Positions 38,020 through 47,504 are shown, counted from the stretch's first letter. The stretch: 64,000 nt of DNA from Micromonospora ferruginea (GCF_013694245.2 NZ_CP059322.2:988001-1052000), one strand, 5' to 3'. Notes: generated by a model not told the origin, from the letters alone. Program-made: numbers and translations.

Positions 38020-38532
38020 TCACAGGATGATGCTGAGCTTCGCGTGCTCGTACAGTGTCTCGTGGTCGAGCACCACGACCCGTCTCCGGACCCGGAACGA
38101 CTCGCCCTCGACGACGAGTTGGAACCGGTACTTTCCGACGTAGGCGTCAGAGCGTCCGTGCCCGAACCGGTACGCGACGACATTCGCCGCCACGTCGAGG
38201 TGCGTGCCCCGATCGGCCAGGATCTCCACGTTGCTGATCATCCGATTCGTTCGTGACCGTGGGCTCTCGCACCACACCTCACCGTTGAGGAGTTGTTCGA
38301 CCCGCTGACGTAGCCGGGCGGCGTCGTCGTCGATGAGCCCGAGCGCGTCGGCCGGCTCGCCGCGGACGTCGGTGGCCGGGACCGAGTAGCGGATGTCGTC
38401 GGTCAGCATCTCGTCGTACCACTCGAGCAGGCGCCATTCGTCGAGCAACCGCGCCTCCCGGAACAGGAACTGGCTCACCCGGTGCCACAACCGCACCTGG
38501 ATCGCGTCGTCGACCGTCAGTTCGATGGTCAT
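38020..38532 (-). CDS. Aromatic-ring-hydroxylating dioxygenase, beta subunit
   Basis: The 170-residue protein has the cystatin-like/SnoaL fold of ring-hydroxylating dioxygenase small subunits: FREARLLDEWRLLEWYDEMLTDDIRYSVPATDVRG near the start and SNVEILADRGTHLDVAANVVAYRFGHG in the middle. It is structural, assembling with the Rieske alpha subunit whose stop codon it overlaps by 4 nt. Confidence 0.88.
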   Translation of the reverse strand: MTIELTVDDAIQVRLWHRVSQFLFREARLLDEWRLLEWYDEMLTDDIRYSVPATDVRGEPADALGLIDDDAARLRQRVEQLLNGEVWCESPRSRTNRMISNVEILADRGTHLDVAANVVAYRFGHGRSDAYVGKYRFQLVVEGESFRVRRRVVVLDHETLYEHAKLSIIL

Positions 38533-39803
38533 CGCGGGTCCGCCCCGTACATCAGCCGGTCCCACTGCCGCCAGAACTCCCGGGCGGGAAGCTCGTCGGT
38601 CGTCTCCGGAACCTTCTTGTTCATGCCGCGTGACAGATCCGAGTAGCGGACCGTGCGGTTGAGGTAGCCCCGCTGACACGACTCGACGATCTCGATGTCG
38701 TCGGGGGTGGCGAAGCCGGCGGGGCCGAGGAAGGTCAGGTAGTGGCTCTTGCGGAGTGCCCGGATGTCCGGATCCTCGTCACGGGGGGCCAGGGCGACCG
38801 AGGTGATGGCCATCTGACCGGCGCCGACCGGGTCGATCTTGCGGATCGTGATGGCGATCGCGTCGATGATCATCAGGTTGGGGAAGATCAGCACGGCCCG
38901 GTTGGTGCCGGTGATCCGCCCGGCGCGCTCGGCGCCGAACCGGTCGACGAACCGTGCGGCCGTCGCCTCGATCCGCGGCCGGACCTCGGCGCCGAACATC
39001 GGCGTCCAGTAGGCGAGCGGCCGGGCCGCCGCCGGGGGCAGCTCGTTGGCGCCGTGCCCCAGCCCGAGGGCGCAGCCGAAGCCGCCTCGTCGTCGTGGTG
39101 GCACCGACCCCAGCGACTCCATGTAGCCGACGTACCGCTTGTGCAGGGCTCGGAAGTGGTAGATGTCGACGCTGTTCTCCATCATGAGCTTCCAGTTGGC
39201 CCGAGCCCCGTGGAGTTGCGCGCCCTGGATCACCTCCATGCCGACCTCCGACTGGTCGTCGATCAGATCGAGGTACTCCGTCGCACCCGCCAGGTACTCG
39301 GTCAGGGTGCGCGGCTGCGCCGGGTCGAAGGTGACGAACACGAAACCGCGGTAGGTGTCACTGCGGTGCCGCGCCAGGTCGAAGTCCGCCCTCCGGAAGC
39401 CCGGCCCGTACCCGTCCGGGATCGGGACCCCGACCAGGTCGCCCTGGTTGGAGAACGTCCAGTCGTGGTACGGGCACCGGAACGACCTGGCCCGTCCGGT
39501 CGGCTGCGAGCAGAGCAGAGCCCCGCGGTGGGTGCAGCTGTTCGCGAACACCCGGATCACGCCGTCGGACCCGCGCGTCATGAGCACCGGACGCCCGCCG
39601 ACGTCGCGTGCCACGTAGGAGCCCGGTCCGGGCACCTCCGACTCGTGTCCGACGTACAACCAGCAACGATCGAAGATCCTGGTCATCTCCCGGGCGGCCA
39701 ACTCCTCGTCGGTGTAGGCGCGGCGATCCACCCGGAACGAGAGGCGCTCAAGATCTTCGATCACGATCGGGTCGCGCACCGGCCGCCGCAGCTCGATGGT
39801 CAC
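38529..39803 (-). CDS. Rieske non-heme iron oxygenase, alpha subunit
   Basis: The 424-residue protein has a Rieske 2Fe-2S centre (CTHRGALLCSQP and FRCPYHDWTF, Cys-x-His then Cys-x2-His near 85-110) and a mononuclear iron site, NSVDIYHFRALHKRY (Asp-x2-His-x4-His, near 210). It hydroxylates an aromatic or alicyclic substrate using electrons from a separate reductase, possibly via the nearby flavin reductase. GTG 39803 has AAGGGGGAG upstream. It overlaps the glycosyltransferase stop by 4 nt. Confidence 0.92.
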   Translation of the reverse strand: MTIELRRPVRDPIVIEDLERLSFRVDRRAYTDEELAAREMTRIFDRCWLYVGHESEVPGPGSYVARDVGGRPVLMTRGSDGVIRVFANSCTHRGALLCSQPTGRARSFRCPYHDWTFSNQGDLVGVPIPDGYGPGFRRADFDLARHRSDTYRGFVFVTFDPAQPRTLTEYLAGATEYLDLIDDQSEVGMEVIQGAQLHGARANWKLMMENSVDIYHFRALHKRYVGYMESLGSVPPRRRGGFGCALGLGHGANELPPAAARPLAYWTPMFGAEVRPRIEATAARFVDRFGAERAGRITGTNRAVLIFPNLMIIDAIAITIRKIDPVGAGQMAITSVALAPRDEDPDIRALRKSHYLTFLGPAGFATPDDIEIVESCQRGYLNRTVRYSDLSRGMNKKVPETTDELPAREFWRQWDRLMYGADPR

Positions 39804-40966
39804 AGCTCCCCCTTCCGCGGTAGCGCCTCGACCGTGCCGATGACCAACTCGGCCGTGCGCGCGGCGGAATCGCCGCACTCCGGCTGAGCGGCGCGTAGCC
39901 GGGCCCGGTAGTCCCGTGCGGGATCGAGCAGATCGGTGACGGCGGCGGCGACCGCCTGCTCGGTGACGCCGGCCGGCTCCAACGCCGCCCCGAAGCCCGC
40001 GCTACCCACGAAGTGCGCCTGGATCGGCTGATCCACAGCCAGCGGGATCACCAGCATCGGTGTCGCCGCCCGGATCGACTCCGCCACGGAGTTGTAGCCG
40101 CCGTGGGTGACGAACACGTCGGCGCGCTCGAGCACCTCACGCTGCGGCAGGTACGGGGCGGTGAGCACGTCGTCGGGCAGCGCGAGTTCCTCGGCGAGAT
40201 CTCCTACCGAGGCGACCACCTGTGCGCCGGTCGCCGCGGCCCCGATGATCACCGTGCGCAGCAGGTCCGGCCGACGGTAGAAGATCGTGCCGAAGGAGAC
40301 GTACACCACCGGCCGGTCGGGGGCGAGTCGATCCAGGCCGGAGAAGGTTACCTCGTCGCCGCGGGTGCCCGCCGCACCAGGCAACCCCACCAGCCGCACA
40401 CCGTCGTCGGTGACCGCGTCGTCCCCGACGAGAGCGGGGATCGTCGGCATCACGTTGAGAATCGGCGAACGCGCCGAATGAGTCCGGGTCGACCACAACA
40501 CTCCGTGCCTGGTCAGATAGTCGCCGACCTGCTCGTCGTACGGCCAGCGACCTCGTCGATGCTCGCTCGGGCACACCCCACCGAGGTTGGCCCAGCTCAT
40601 CCCGTACGGCACGCCGGACGCCTGCGCGCCGACCATGGCCGAGGCCGTGACCGGCAGCGAATCGACGAGCACGAAGTCCGGTGCCGTCGCGCGGAGCACG
40701 TCAGCCGTCCGGTCCGCCACCGGCGACGACTGGAGCATCGGGCCGATCTTCGCCGGGTCGCCGCTCCACGGGGCCATCTCGACCTGCCCGACCGCGTGGA
40801 CCTCGGTCTCGCCCAGTGCCTGGCGGCGCCGCTCGTCGAGCGCGCCACCGTCCGCGGACAGCAGCAGCAGCGCAACCTCACTGCCTGCGGCTCGGAGCGC
40901 GTTGACCACCGGAACATACGGGTTCAGGTGACCATGCTGAGTCGTGGTGAGGAGGGCGACGCGCAT
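39800..40966 (-). CDS. GT1-family (macrolide-type) glycosyltransferase
   Basis: The 388-residue GT-B enzyme begins MRVALLTTTQHGHLNPYVPVVNALRAAG. It carries the C-terminal nucleotide-sugar motif APYLPQREVLERADVFVTHGGYNSVAESI, then MLVIPLAVDQPIQAHFV, typical of MGT/UGT enzymes that glycosylate small hydrophobic acceptors. The N-terminal His in TQHGH is the candidate catalytic base. It is first in a six-gene operon (Rieske alpha and beta, MFS, CMD-like, Cys-cluster protein), so it may tailor or detoxify a compound that the oxygenase hydroxylates. Confidence 0.9.
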   Translation of the reverse strand: MRVALLTTTQHGHLNPYVPVVNALRAAGSEVALLLLSADGGALDERRRQALGETEVHAVGQVEMAPWSGDPAKIGPMLQSSPVADRTADVLRATAPDFVLVDSLPVTASAMVGAQASGVPYGMSWANLGGVCPSEHRRGRWPYDEQVGDYLTRHGVLWSTRTHSARSPILNVMPTIPALVGDDAVTDDGVRLVGLPGAAGTRGDEVTFSGLDRLAPDRPVVYVSFGTIFYRRPDLLRTVIIGAAATGAQVVASVGDLAEELALPDDVLTAPYLPQREVLERADVFVTHGGYNSVAESIRAATPMLVIPLAVDQPIQAHFVGSAGFGAALEPAGVTEQAVAAAVTDLLDPARDYRARLRAAQPECGDSAARTAELVIGTVEALPRKGEL

Positions 40967-41648
40967 CAGTTCTCCGATCCGTCGAGAGAAGACGTGGTGC
41001 TGTCACGAGGCTTTACGCATTCCCTGACATCACTGCAAGGCATCGACTTGCGCCACTTGAAAAACCTTGAGCCGTCAGCCCCAGGGAGTTTCGCAAAGCC
41101 TGCCGGGATGTGCACTCGATGTCAACGCCTCGCAACTGTCGGAGAGCGGTTCGGGGTTTAGGTGCGGGCTGGACCGCAGTCCGACCCGCTCGGGGTGATA
41201 GGGGTGGAATCTCCCAGATACGGTCGGTGGCCGTGGCGCCGAGAGCGTGGCAACAGTGCTCGCAGGCGTCGGCTCAACCAGATCGGAGCCGTTCCGGCAT
41301 GACGCGACAGAATAGGTGGGGAACTGGGAGGTCAGGGTTCTCGATTCGAATCCGGCCGGCTATTTCCAGCCTCGGCGCCTCTTCGTCGTGCGGTTCATTC
41401 TGCCGAACGAGTGACGCGCCGGACAGCACCTTCGGCGCGGTGTCCCGCCGGGCGGGGAGGAAGCGTTCCGGGCCGCCACCCCGCGGCTCCCTCAAGTAGA
41501 GTGACGTCTGTCAATGCCCGGCTGCGCCGCCGCGGTGCGGTGCCGCCCCTTGCGGGCAACCATCAGGTTCGATACACAATGGGCGGAACACCGAGCGCGC
41601 CGCGGTGACGACCGAGCGTGATCCGCCGAGACCGATGGAGGCACGTCC
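40967..41648. other. Gap of 682 bp between divergent operons
   Basis: No open frame with coding character is seen. A candidate promoter for the plus-strand operon is TTGCGG (41550-41555), 17 bp, TACACA (41573-41578), about 70 bp before the methyltransferase start. The glycosyltransferase promoter must also lie here but is not obvious. Confidence 0.4.
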
Positions 41649-42440
41649 ATGGCGTTGACCCCGGCGGCCGGGGCTGGTGGTGACTCGCCCGTGTCCTCGG
41701 TGCCGATCCACGCGGCGAGGCCGCTGAACGCCGAGGTCGAGTGGGACGATTTCGACCCGCAGGCCTACGTCCGGCACAACTACGCGGACCTGCGCCCCGA
41801 CGATCGGGAACTGCTCCGCCGCACCCGGGACTTCTTCGGCGGGGCGACGCTGGCCGACGCGCGCTGTGTCGACGTCGGGTCGGGTGCCAACCTCTATCCG
41901 GCCCTGACGCTCCTGCCGTTCGCACACACCGTCGACCTTTGTGAATGGTCGGTGTCGAATGTGCGTTGGCTGCGCCGCCAGGTCGACGGCTACGACGAGC
42001 TCTGGGACCCGTACTGGCAGGTCTGCGCCGAGCATCCGGCGTACGCGGCGCTGCCCGATCCGCGGCGGCGTCTGGCACAGGTCGGCCGGGTCCGGCGGGC
42101 CAGCGTCTTCGACCTGCCGCGGGCCACCTGGGACGCGGGCACGATGTTCTTCGTGGCCTGCTCCATCTCGGCCGAGCGGGCGGAGGCCGAGGACGCCGTC
42201 GGCTGCTTCCTCGGGGCGCTGCGCCCCGGCTCGCCCTTCGCGGTGGCGGTCATGCTCGGGTCCGCCGGCTACCACGTCGGCCCACGTCCGTTCCCCGCCG
42301 TGGCGCTGCAACGCGCCGAGGTGGTGGCCGCCATCGCGGCCGGCGCGTACGACGTGAGCGTCCACGAGGAGCGCCCCCGACCGCCGCTGCGGGACGGATA
42401 CCTGAGCATGATGCTGGTCACCGGGCGCGTCCGCGGATAG
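41649..42440 (+). CDS. SCO2525-family SAM-dependent methyltransferase
   Basis: The 263-residue Rossmann methyltransferase has motif I CVDVGSGANLYPALTLLPF (about 75-93) and an N-terminal FDPQAYVRHNYADLRPDD lid. SISAERAEAEDAVGCFLGAL and PFAVAVMLGS correspond to the later motifs. The overall pattern resembles NNMT/PNMT/TEMT-type enzymes, which methylate small amines or thioethers. I recognise it as the SCO2525 family that travels with SCO2524-SCO2521 in actinomycetes. A GGAGG site lies about 9 nt before the ATG. Confidence 0.85.
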   Translation: MALTPAAGAGGDSPVSSVPIHAARPLNAEVEWDDFDPQAYVRHNYADLRPDDRELLRRTRDFFGGATLADARCVDVGSGANLYPALTLLPFAHTVDLCEWSVSNVRWLRRQVDGYDELWDPYWQVCAEHPAYAALPDPRRRLAQVGRVRRASVFDLPRATWDAGTMFFVACSISAERAEAEDAVGCFLGALRPGSPFAVAVMLGSAGYHVGPRPFPAVALQRAEVVAAIAAGAYDVSVHEERPRPPLRDGYLSMMLVTGRVRG

Positions 42441-42614
42441 TGCCGGCGCGCGTCCGTCCGGCCCGCCGACACGCGGCCGGCGGCGAGTCTCCGGCGGCAC
42501 TCGACCGGCCCGTTACCATGGCACTGCACATCGGCGCCGGTCATCGTGGATCATCGTGCGCACGGCAACACCAGCGGTTCCGAGTCGGCGACTACATGCA
42601 GACGGCGGTGGATC

Positions 42615-44456
42615 ATGCGGATACAGCCGCGTCAGGAGATCCTCGACATCTGGCGGGCCACGGTGCGCAGTTGTTGGGACGGCGGCGAGTGGCACTGGGG
42701 CGGCCGCAGCGGTAGCAACTCCATCAGCGACGCCGAGCAACTACTGGTCCTGCTCCTGCCCGCGGCCAAGGTCCCCGTGCTGTCGCTCGACGACCCGGAC
42801 CGCGCCGACGACGAGGTGATCGAGGCCCTCAGCCCGATCGGCGGCGCGATCGAGATTCCCCGCCGGCTGGTCGGCGTCATGGTCGACTACTTCAGACGGT
42901 ACGCCGCCGAGGACGGCACGCCCATCTTCAGCGGCGGCAGCTACCTCAACCCGGGCGAGGGCGGCCCGGAGCTCACCGACGAGCAACGGTCCCTCGACAT
43001 CGTCGACTCGTTCGCCGTCTCCGTCACTCTCACCCTGGCGACAATCGGTTTCGTCAAGGTCTACCGCCGGGCCACCCAGCGACGGGAACTGCTCGCGCAA
43101 CTGGACGACCTGGAGGCGATGGCCGGCGTCCGGCTCACCGCCGCCATGGTGGGCCTGTTGCGCAGCTTCAGCACCTTCGTCTTCACGTCCACCGACGAGT
43201 ACGGCCGCCGGCTGTGCGACATGGTCAACCAGGACGAGTTACCGCGCCGCGAACTCGTGGCGGCGCTGCGCGAACAGTTGCGGGACACCATGGCCAGCCT
43301 GCGCAGCGTGGTGATCGGGTCGGGGCGGGTCACCGAGGACCTGGACAACAGCGAGATGCTCTTCGAGTGCGGTTGGTCGTGGGGCACCATCGCCGGGGCC
43401 GAGGAGGTCCCGACCAGCGAGCCGATCGGCCGGCAACGTGAGGGCTCGGCGGAGAACGCCCCCTACCTCTACTTCACGGTCATCGCGATGGACGCCATCG
43501 AAGACCTCAACTCCGAGCGGACCCGCCTGCTCGGCCTGCTCAACGAGGAACAGCAGCGGCTGTCGCGGGCGCTGCAACTGCGCTGGGAACTGACCCGGAC
43601 CTACTGGGCGACGGTGGCGACCTTCGGTAACCGGCGGCGCTGGCCCATCGAGGACATCCCGTGGCGCACGACCGACGGCGACCGTACCGACTACTACACC
43701 CTCCAGGCGACGTCGTTGGCGGTCAAGGGACTGCTCGCCGTCGGCCGCGGCGGCGACGAGGAACTCGGGCGCATCGCCGCGGTGCTCGTGGAGCTGGCGC
43801 AGCGGGCCCGCGTCACCCGACGTGCGTCGCCCGGCGAGTTGGCGTTGCTCGTGCACGCGCCGGGCAAGCGGGTCGTCCTCAACGACGACACGTCCAAGCC
43901 GATCATGACGTGGAACGTGAACGAGTTCTCCACCGTCCTGCTCCAGCGGGCGATCACCGTCGCCGGCCTGCTGAGCAACGCCCGGCGGCGCAGTGAGTTG
44001 CTCGAGTTGGCTGACGAGGTGTGGGAGCACCTGCTGCTGCGCCGCGTTCCCGACGGCCGGCACCGAGGGCTGTGGGACCACGCCGGCGGTGCCTTCCCGG
44101 GGCTGGCGCCCCGACCGGACGCCCCCTCCTGGTACCTGACCGAGCGGGTGGTGCACGCGCTCGTCAACGCCGGTCAACTGCTCTGGGAGCGGCCCTTCCC
44201 CCGGGCCGCCGGCCTGGCCGCGTACGCGCAGGATCTGATCGACGAGGCGGAATACCTGTTCGACCGCGAGCTGATGCGGGGCACGTTCGCCGGTGAGGCG
44301 ATGCAACGCAGCATGCGCAGCATCCGGGCCAGCCTGCGCCGGGCGCAACTGCTGGTGGACGAACGCCCGGGCACCGCCGCCGCCCTGGCGAACACGCTGC
44401 TGCTCCTGCTCAACGACGTCACCACCGGGCAGCAGAAAGCCAGCGAGGGGATCTGA
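42615..44456 (+). CDS. SCO2524-family protein
   Basis: The 613-residue, mostly helical, soluble protein starts MRIQPRQEILDIWRATVRS, typical of the family. It has no catalytic motif I can name. Long helical stretches (about 100-330) with several QLDDLEAM/LNEEQQRL-type segments suggest a scaffold. A Trp-rich region (WYLTERVVHALVNAGQLLWERP) lies near 510. It is translationally coupled to the P-loop gene by an ATGA overlap. The function is unknown; it is part of a conserved five-gene actinobacterial set. Confidence 0.82.
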   Translation: MRIQPRQEILDIWRATVRSCWDGGEWHWGGRSGSNSISDAEQLLVLLLPAAKVPVLSLDDPDRADDEVIEALSPIGGAIEIPRRLVGVMVDYFRRYAAEDGTPIFSGGSYLNPGEGGPELTDEQRSLDIVDSFAVSVTLTLATIGFVKVYRRATQRRELLAQLDDLEAMAGVRLTAAMVGLLRSFSTFVFTSTDEYGRRLCDMVNQDELPRRELVAALREQLRDTMASLRSVVIGSGRVTEDLDNSEMLFECGWSWGTIAGAEEVPTSEPIGRQREGSAENAPYLYFTVIAMDAIEDLNSERTRLLGLLNEEQQRLSRALQLRWELTRTYWATVATFGNRRRWPIEDIPWRTTDGDRTDYYTLQATSLAVKGLLAVGRGGDEELGRIAAVLVELAQRARVTRRASPGELALLVHAPGKRVVLNDDTSKPIMTWNVNEFSTVLLQRAITVAGLLSNARRRSELLELADEVWEHLLLRRVPDGRHRGLWDHAGGAFPGLAPRPDAPSWYLTERVVHALVNAGQLLWERPFPRAAGLAAYAQDLIDEAEYLFDRELMRGTFAGEAMQRSMRSIRASLRRAQLLVDERPGTAAALANTLLLLLNDVTTGQQKASEGI

Positions 44457-45385
44457 TGCTGGTCTTCGTCACGTCGCACAAGGGTGGCACCGGGCGGTCG
44501 GTGACCGCCGCGAACATCGCCTATCGCAGCGCCCTGTCCGGTCGCCCCACCTGCTACCTGGACTTCGACTTCGGCTCGCCGACGGCCGGCATCACGTTCC
44601 AGATCCCGCACGCCGTCAACGGGGTGGAGGGCGCGGGGCCGAACGGCGGCGGCCTGCACCGCTACCTGCGTGGCGAGATCCCCTTTCCGGAACAGTTGGA
44701 CGTCTGGGGCGCCTCGGAGCGGTCCAGCCTGCGTCAGCGGCCCATCGGTTCGGGGCCGCTGGTGCTCCTGCCCGGCCAGCGCAACGGCAGCGAGTTCGGC
44801 TTCACCAACGACATCGCCAAGCGCTGCGCCGAACTCTTCCTCCGGCTGGAGGAGGAGTTCGATCTGACGCTGGTCGACCTCAGTGCCGGCCGTTCGTACG
44901 CCAGCCAGATCGCGTTGGCCGCCACCGCCACCCCCACCCTGCGCAAGGTGACGGCGCGCTGGTTGGTCTTCCACCGCTGGACTCCCCAGCACGTCACCGC
45001 GGCGGCCGATCTCGCCTTCGAGGCGGGCGGCATCCTCGCCATGGGCAAGGAGTACGGACACGAGCCGGAGCGGCTGAGGGAGTCGCTGCGCTTCATCCGT
45101 ACGGCGGTGATCGACTCCCGTGGCCCCGAGGTCGGCCACCTCGACCTCGCACAGCAGGCGTTCCTGCGCAAGTGCGACACGGAACTGTCGGAACTGGCCC
45201 GTCGCCGGGGCGTCGGGCGTACGACACTGCTCGGCGCGGTGCCGTTGGACCCGCTGCTGCAGTGGCGGGAACAGCTCATCTCGGACCACGACGTACAGGC
45301 CAAGATCGCGAATGTGAAGACGGTGGACGCCATCGTGGATCTGACCGAGAAGCTCTTCGACGAGACCGCATGGGAGACCGTGTGA
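44456..45385 (+). CDS. SCO2523-family variant P-loop (MinD/ParA-like) protein
   Basis: The 309-residue protein resembles ParA/MinD ATPases: VTSHKGGTGRSVTAANIAYR at the N-terminus, then YLDFDFGSPTAGITF and DLTLVDLSAGRS. The deviant Walker A reads KGGTGRS, so the lysine that normally contacts phosphate (KGGxGKT/S) is Arg. The family is known as a variant P-loop for this reason, and it may bind nucleotide without normal hydrolysis. Overlaps with both neighbours (ATGA, GTGA) imply one complex. Confidence 0.87.
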   Translation: MLVFVTSHKGGTGRSVTAANIAYRSALSGRPTCYLDFDFGSPTAGITFQIPHAVNGVEGAGPNGGGLHRYLRGEIPFPEQLDVWGASERSSLRQRPIGSGPLVLLPGQRNGSEFGFTNDIAKRCAELFLRLEEEFDLTLVDLSAGRSYASQIALAATATPTLRKVTARWLVFHRWTPQHVTAAADLAFEAGGILAMGKEYGHEPERLRESLRFIRTAVIDSRGPEVGHLDLAQQAFLRKCDTELSELARRRGVGRTTLLGAVPLDPLLQWREQLISDHDVQAKIANVKTVDAIVDLTEKLFDETAWETV

Positions 45386-46347
45386 TCGACGTGGATGTCA
45401 GGTTCCAGGAGGCAGCTGCGGTGCGTCGGACAGAGAGCGTGGCGTACTCACATCTGTCGGTCGAGTTGGGGCACTTCTACGCGGAGGACTTCGGCGCCGG
45501 CTGCCAGGAACTGCGGCGTAGGTTCGCGCGCATCGCCGACTGGTCGGCGGCGATCCCGGCCCTGGCCGGCCGGGGGCTACCGGCGCACCGGCAGCCTCGA
45601 ATCAGCACCTGTTTCATGGTGGACGACTACTTCCACCGGTTCGGCTCGCCGCGTGAGGTGATTCCCCAGGTGCAGGGCGCCGCGGCGGACCTGGGCCTGG
45701 TGGTGGACTATGTGGCCCGGGAGTCCAGCTTCGCCCGCCACGACGGCGTCGAGCTGGCCCAGATGGTGGTCGACAGCCTCGTGGTGGAACCACCCCGGCA
45801 CACCACCGGGAGCCGGCCTCCGCTCAGTGAGTCCGGTTGGCTGTCCAACGGGATGCGCTCACCCGGGCACGTGGACGCGCCGGCGATGACCCTGCCCCGT
45901 CCCTGGTCGCCGCCGGTGCAGTCCGGCGACCCACGGCACTCCATCTTCGTCGACGTCGAGTTGTGGTCGGACGAACCCGCCACTCGGGTGTGGGCGTGCG
46001 CGTTGCTCGCATCGGTCTGGCAGATGACCCGGCTGGGCGTGTTGCGACGCAGCGGGCAGACCCTGATGCAGCCGAGTCGGCTCGCCGGCGAACTGCCCGC
46101 CGATTGGGACGAGCTGCCGGCGGTGGTCCAGCTCAACCCGACCGCCGCGCCGTTCTGCGCGTACCGCACCCTGACCCTGATGGACACCCAGTACCTGCCG
46201 GTCGAGCTGGCGGTGCGCACCATCCTGGGCCAGGTGGCGGTGCCGCCGGCGGTCGCGCAGCAGGTCGCCCAACGGGCTGGTGGCGAGGGCCTGCACCTGC
46301 CCAGTGAGCTGGTCGACCGGCTGAGCTACGTGTTCATCGGCGGGTGA
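45382..46347 (+). CDS. SCO2522-family protein
   Basis: The 321-residue soluble protein has no named domain. Distinct segments are SVELGHFYAEDFGAG near residue 30, STCFMVDDYFHRFGSPREVIPQV near 75 and RVWACALLASVWQMTRLG near 200. The start is GTG 45382, overlapping the P-loop gene. It ends 6 bp before the convergent SCO2521-type gene. Membership in the SCO2521-2525 set is recognised from content and order; the role is unknown. Confidence 0.82.
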   Translation: MIDVDVRFQEAAAVRRTESVAYSHLSVELGHFYAEDFGAGCQELRRRFARIADWSAAIPALAGRGLPAHRQPRISTCFMVDDYFHRFGSPREVIPQVQGAAADLGLVVDYVARESSFARHDGVELAQMVVDSLVVEPPRHTTGSRPPLSESGWLSNGMRSPGHVDAPAMTLPRPWSPPVQSGDPRHSIFVDVELWSDEPATRVWACALLASVWQMTRLGVLRRSGQTLMQPSRLAGELPADWDELPAVVQLNPTAAPFCAYRTLTLMDTQYLPVELAVRTILGQVAVPPAVAQQVAQRAGGEGLHLPSELVDRLSYVFIGG

Positions 46348-46353
46348 GCCCGG

Positions 46354-47310
46354 TCAGCGGCCGCACGGCTGGTCGAGGCATCCACGGCCCGCCAGGTCAC
46401 GCAGCAGCGCCATGTTGCCCACGCTGATCTGATCCCGGATCCAGTTCACCGACGAGTTCCACTGCCGGCTGAATCCGGGCACCTGTTCCAGCCGGTCCCA
46501 GATCGGCCGCAGCCGCGGGTTGACCCGCGCGCCGGGCAGCCACAGGTGCAGCAGGTGCTCCAGCACGGGCCGCAACCGCTCGACGTGCTCCTGCCCCGAG
46601 GCCGACCGGGTGACGGCGGCCTCCACCAGGGAGGAGAGCATGGTGAGCAGCCAGTCGTGCAACGCGAGATCCTCGCAGAGTCCGGCGACGGCCGCCGGCA
46701 CGTCCTGCGGGGCGAGCACCAGTTCGACTGTGCGTACGGTCGGGGAGTCCACGGTGACCACGGCCGAGACCTCCCGGTCCGGCTGCTGGCCCGTCTGCGC
46801 GGCCCAGCGCAGTCGGGTACGCGCCGCACGCAGCGGTGGGCGTCGGTCCAGCAGGTCGGACATCTGCACCCCGTCGAGCACCCGTCCGGTGATCGCCTCC
46901 AGGTTCAGCACGTCCGCGTCGTTGCCGTGCAGGAATCCCGCGGTGAGGTCGGCGCTGTCGAGCTTGCCGACGGTCTCCAGGACGCCCGGGTTGGCCAGGT
47001 AGTGCGACCACGGCCGGCGGCGTTCGCCGGCCACGACCTGGATGACCGAGGACGCCTGCACGATCCGCCCGCCGGTGATGACGGCCCTCGTGACCACCGC
47101 GCCCACCCCCCGCAGATGCCGCCGCCTGGCGCTGGGCAGCCAGCAGTCCACGCCGGTGCGCACGTCGGGTGAGACCGCGTAGAGCGACGGCCTGCGGGAC
47201 GTCAGCACGGCCTCGCCCTCGACCAGGCTGAGCACCTCCGAGCTCTGCTCCTGTGCCAGCGCCGTGCTGTGCTGGAGCAGGTTGGTGTGCACCTCGCCGA
47301 CCGTGATCAT
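46354..47310 (-). CDS. SCO2521-family protein
   Basis: The 318-residue soluble protein begins MITVGEVHTNLLQHSTAL. A middle segment, HYLANPGVLETVGKLDSADLTAGFLHGN, and the C-terminal SVNWIRDQISVGNMALLRDLAGRG are family-like. No enzyme motif can be seen. GGAGGAAG directly precedes the ATG. It is convergent with the SCO2522 gene, leaving only 6 bp between the stops, and divergent from the NACHT operon, so its promoter region (47311-47504) is shared. Confidence 0.82.
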   Translation of the reverse strand: MITVGEVHTNLLQHSTALAQEQSSEVLSLVEGEAVLTSRRPSLYAVSPDVRTGVDCWLPSARRRHLRGVGAVVTRAVITGGRIVQASSVIQVVAGERRRPWSHYLANPGVLETVGKLDSADLTAGFLHGNDADVLNLEAITGRVLDGVQMSDLLDRRPPLRAARTRLRWAAQTGQQPDREVSAVVTVDSPTVRTVELVLAPQDVPAAVAGLCEDLALHDWLLTMLSSLVEAAVTRSASGQEHVERLRPVLEHLLHLWLPGARVNPRLRPIWDRLEQVPGFSRQWNSSVNWIRDQISVGNMALLRDLAGRGCLDQPCGR

Positions 47311-47504
47311 GGCTTCCTCCGCATCGATGCCATCCCGGAATCGATCCGCGGATCGGCATCTGCCCGTGGAGGCATCATAGGCCCGACATCTATGGGAATC
47401 CCATTCATGGTGACGTGGTGCGGAGTGTTCACCGGCCGCGCGAACGTGACGGCGGCTGATATTTTCGATGGTGCGGTCGCCAGCTACCCCTGGAGTTGCC
47501 GTTC

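Noticed and set aside
38013..38183. Longer N-terminus for the MFS transporter
   Set aside because: The extra 57 residues are Ser/Thr/Arg-rich, overlap the oxygenase beta gene and precede a well-placed GTG at 38012.
41110..41499. 129-codon frame in the gap between the glycosyltransferase and methyltransferase operons
   Set aside because: Arg/Ser-rich translation with no start signal or similarity.
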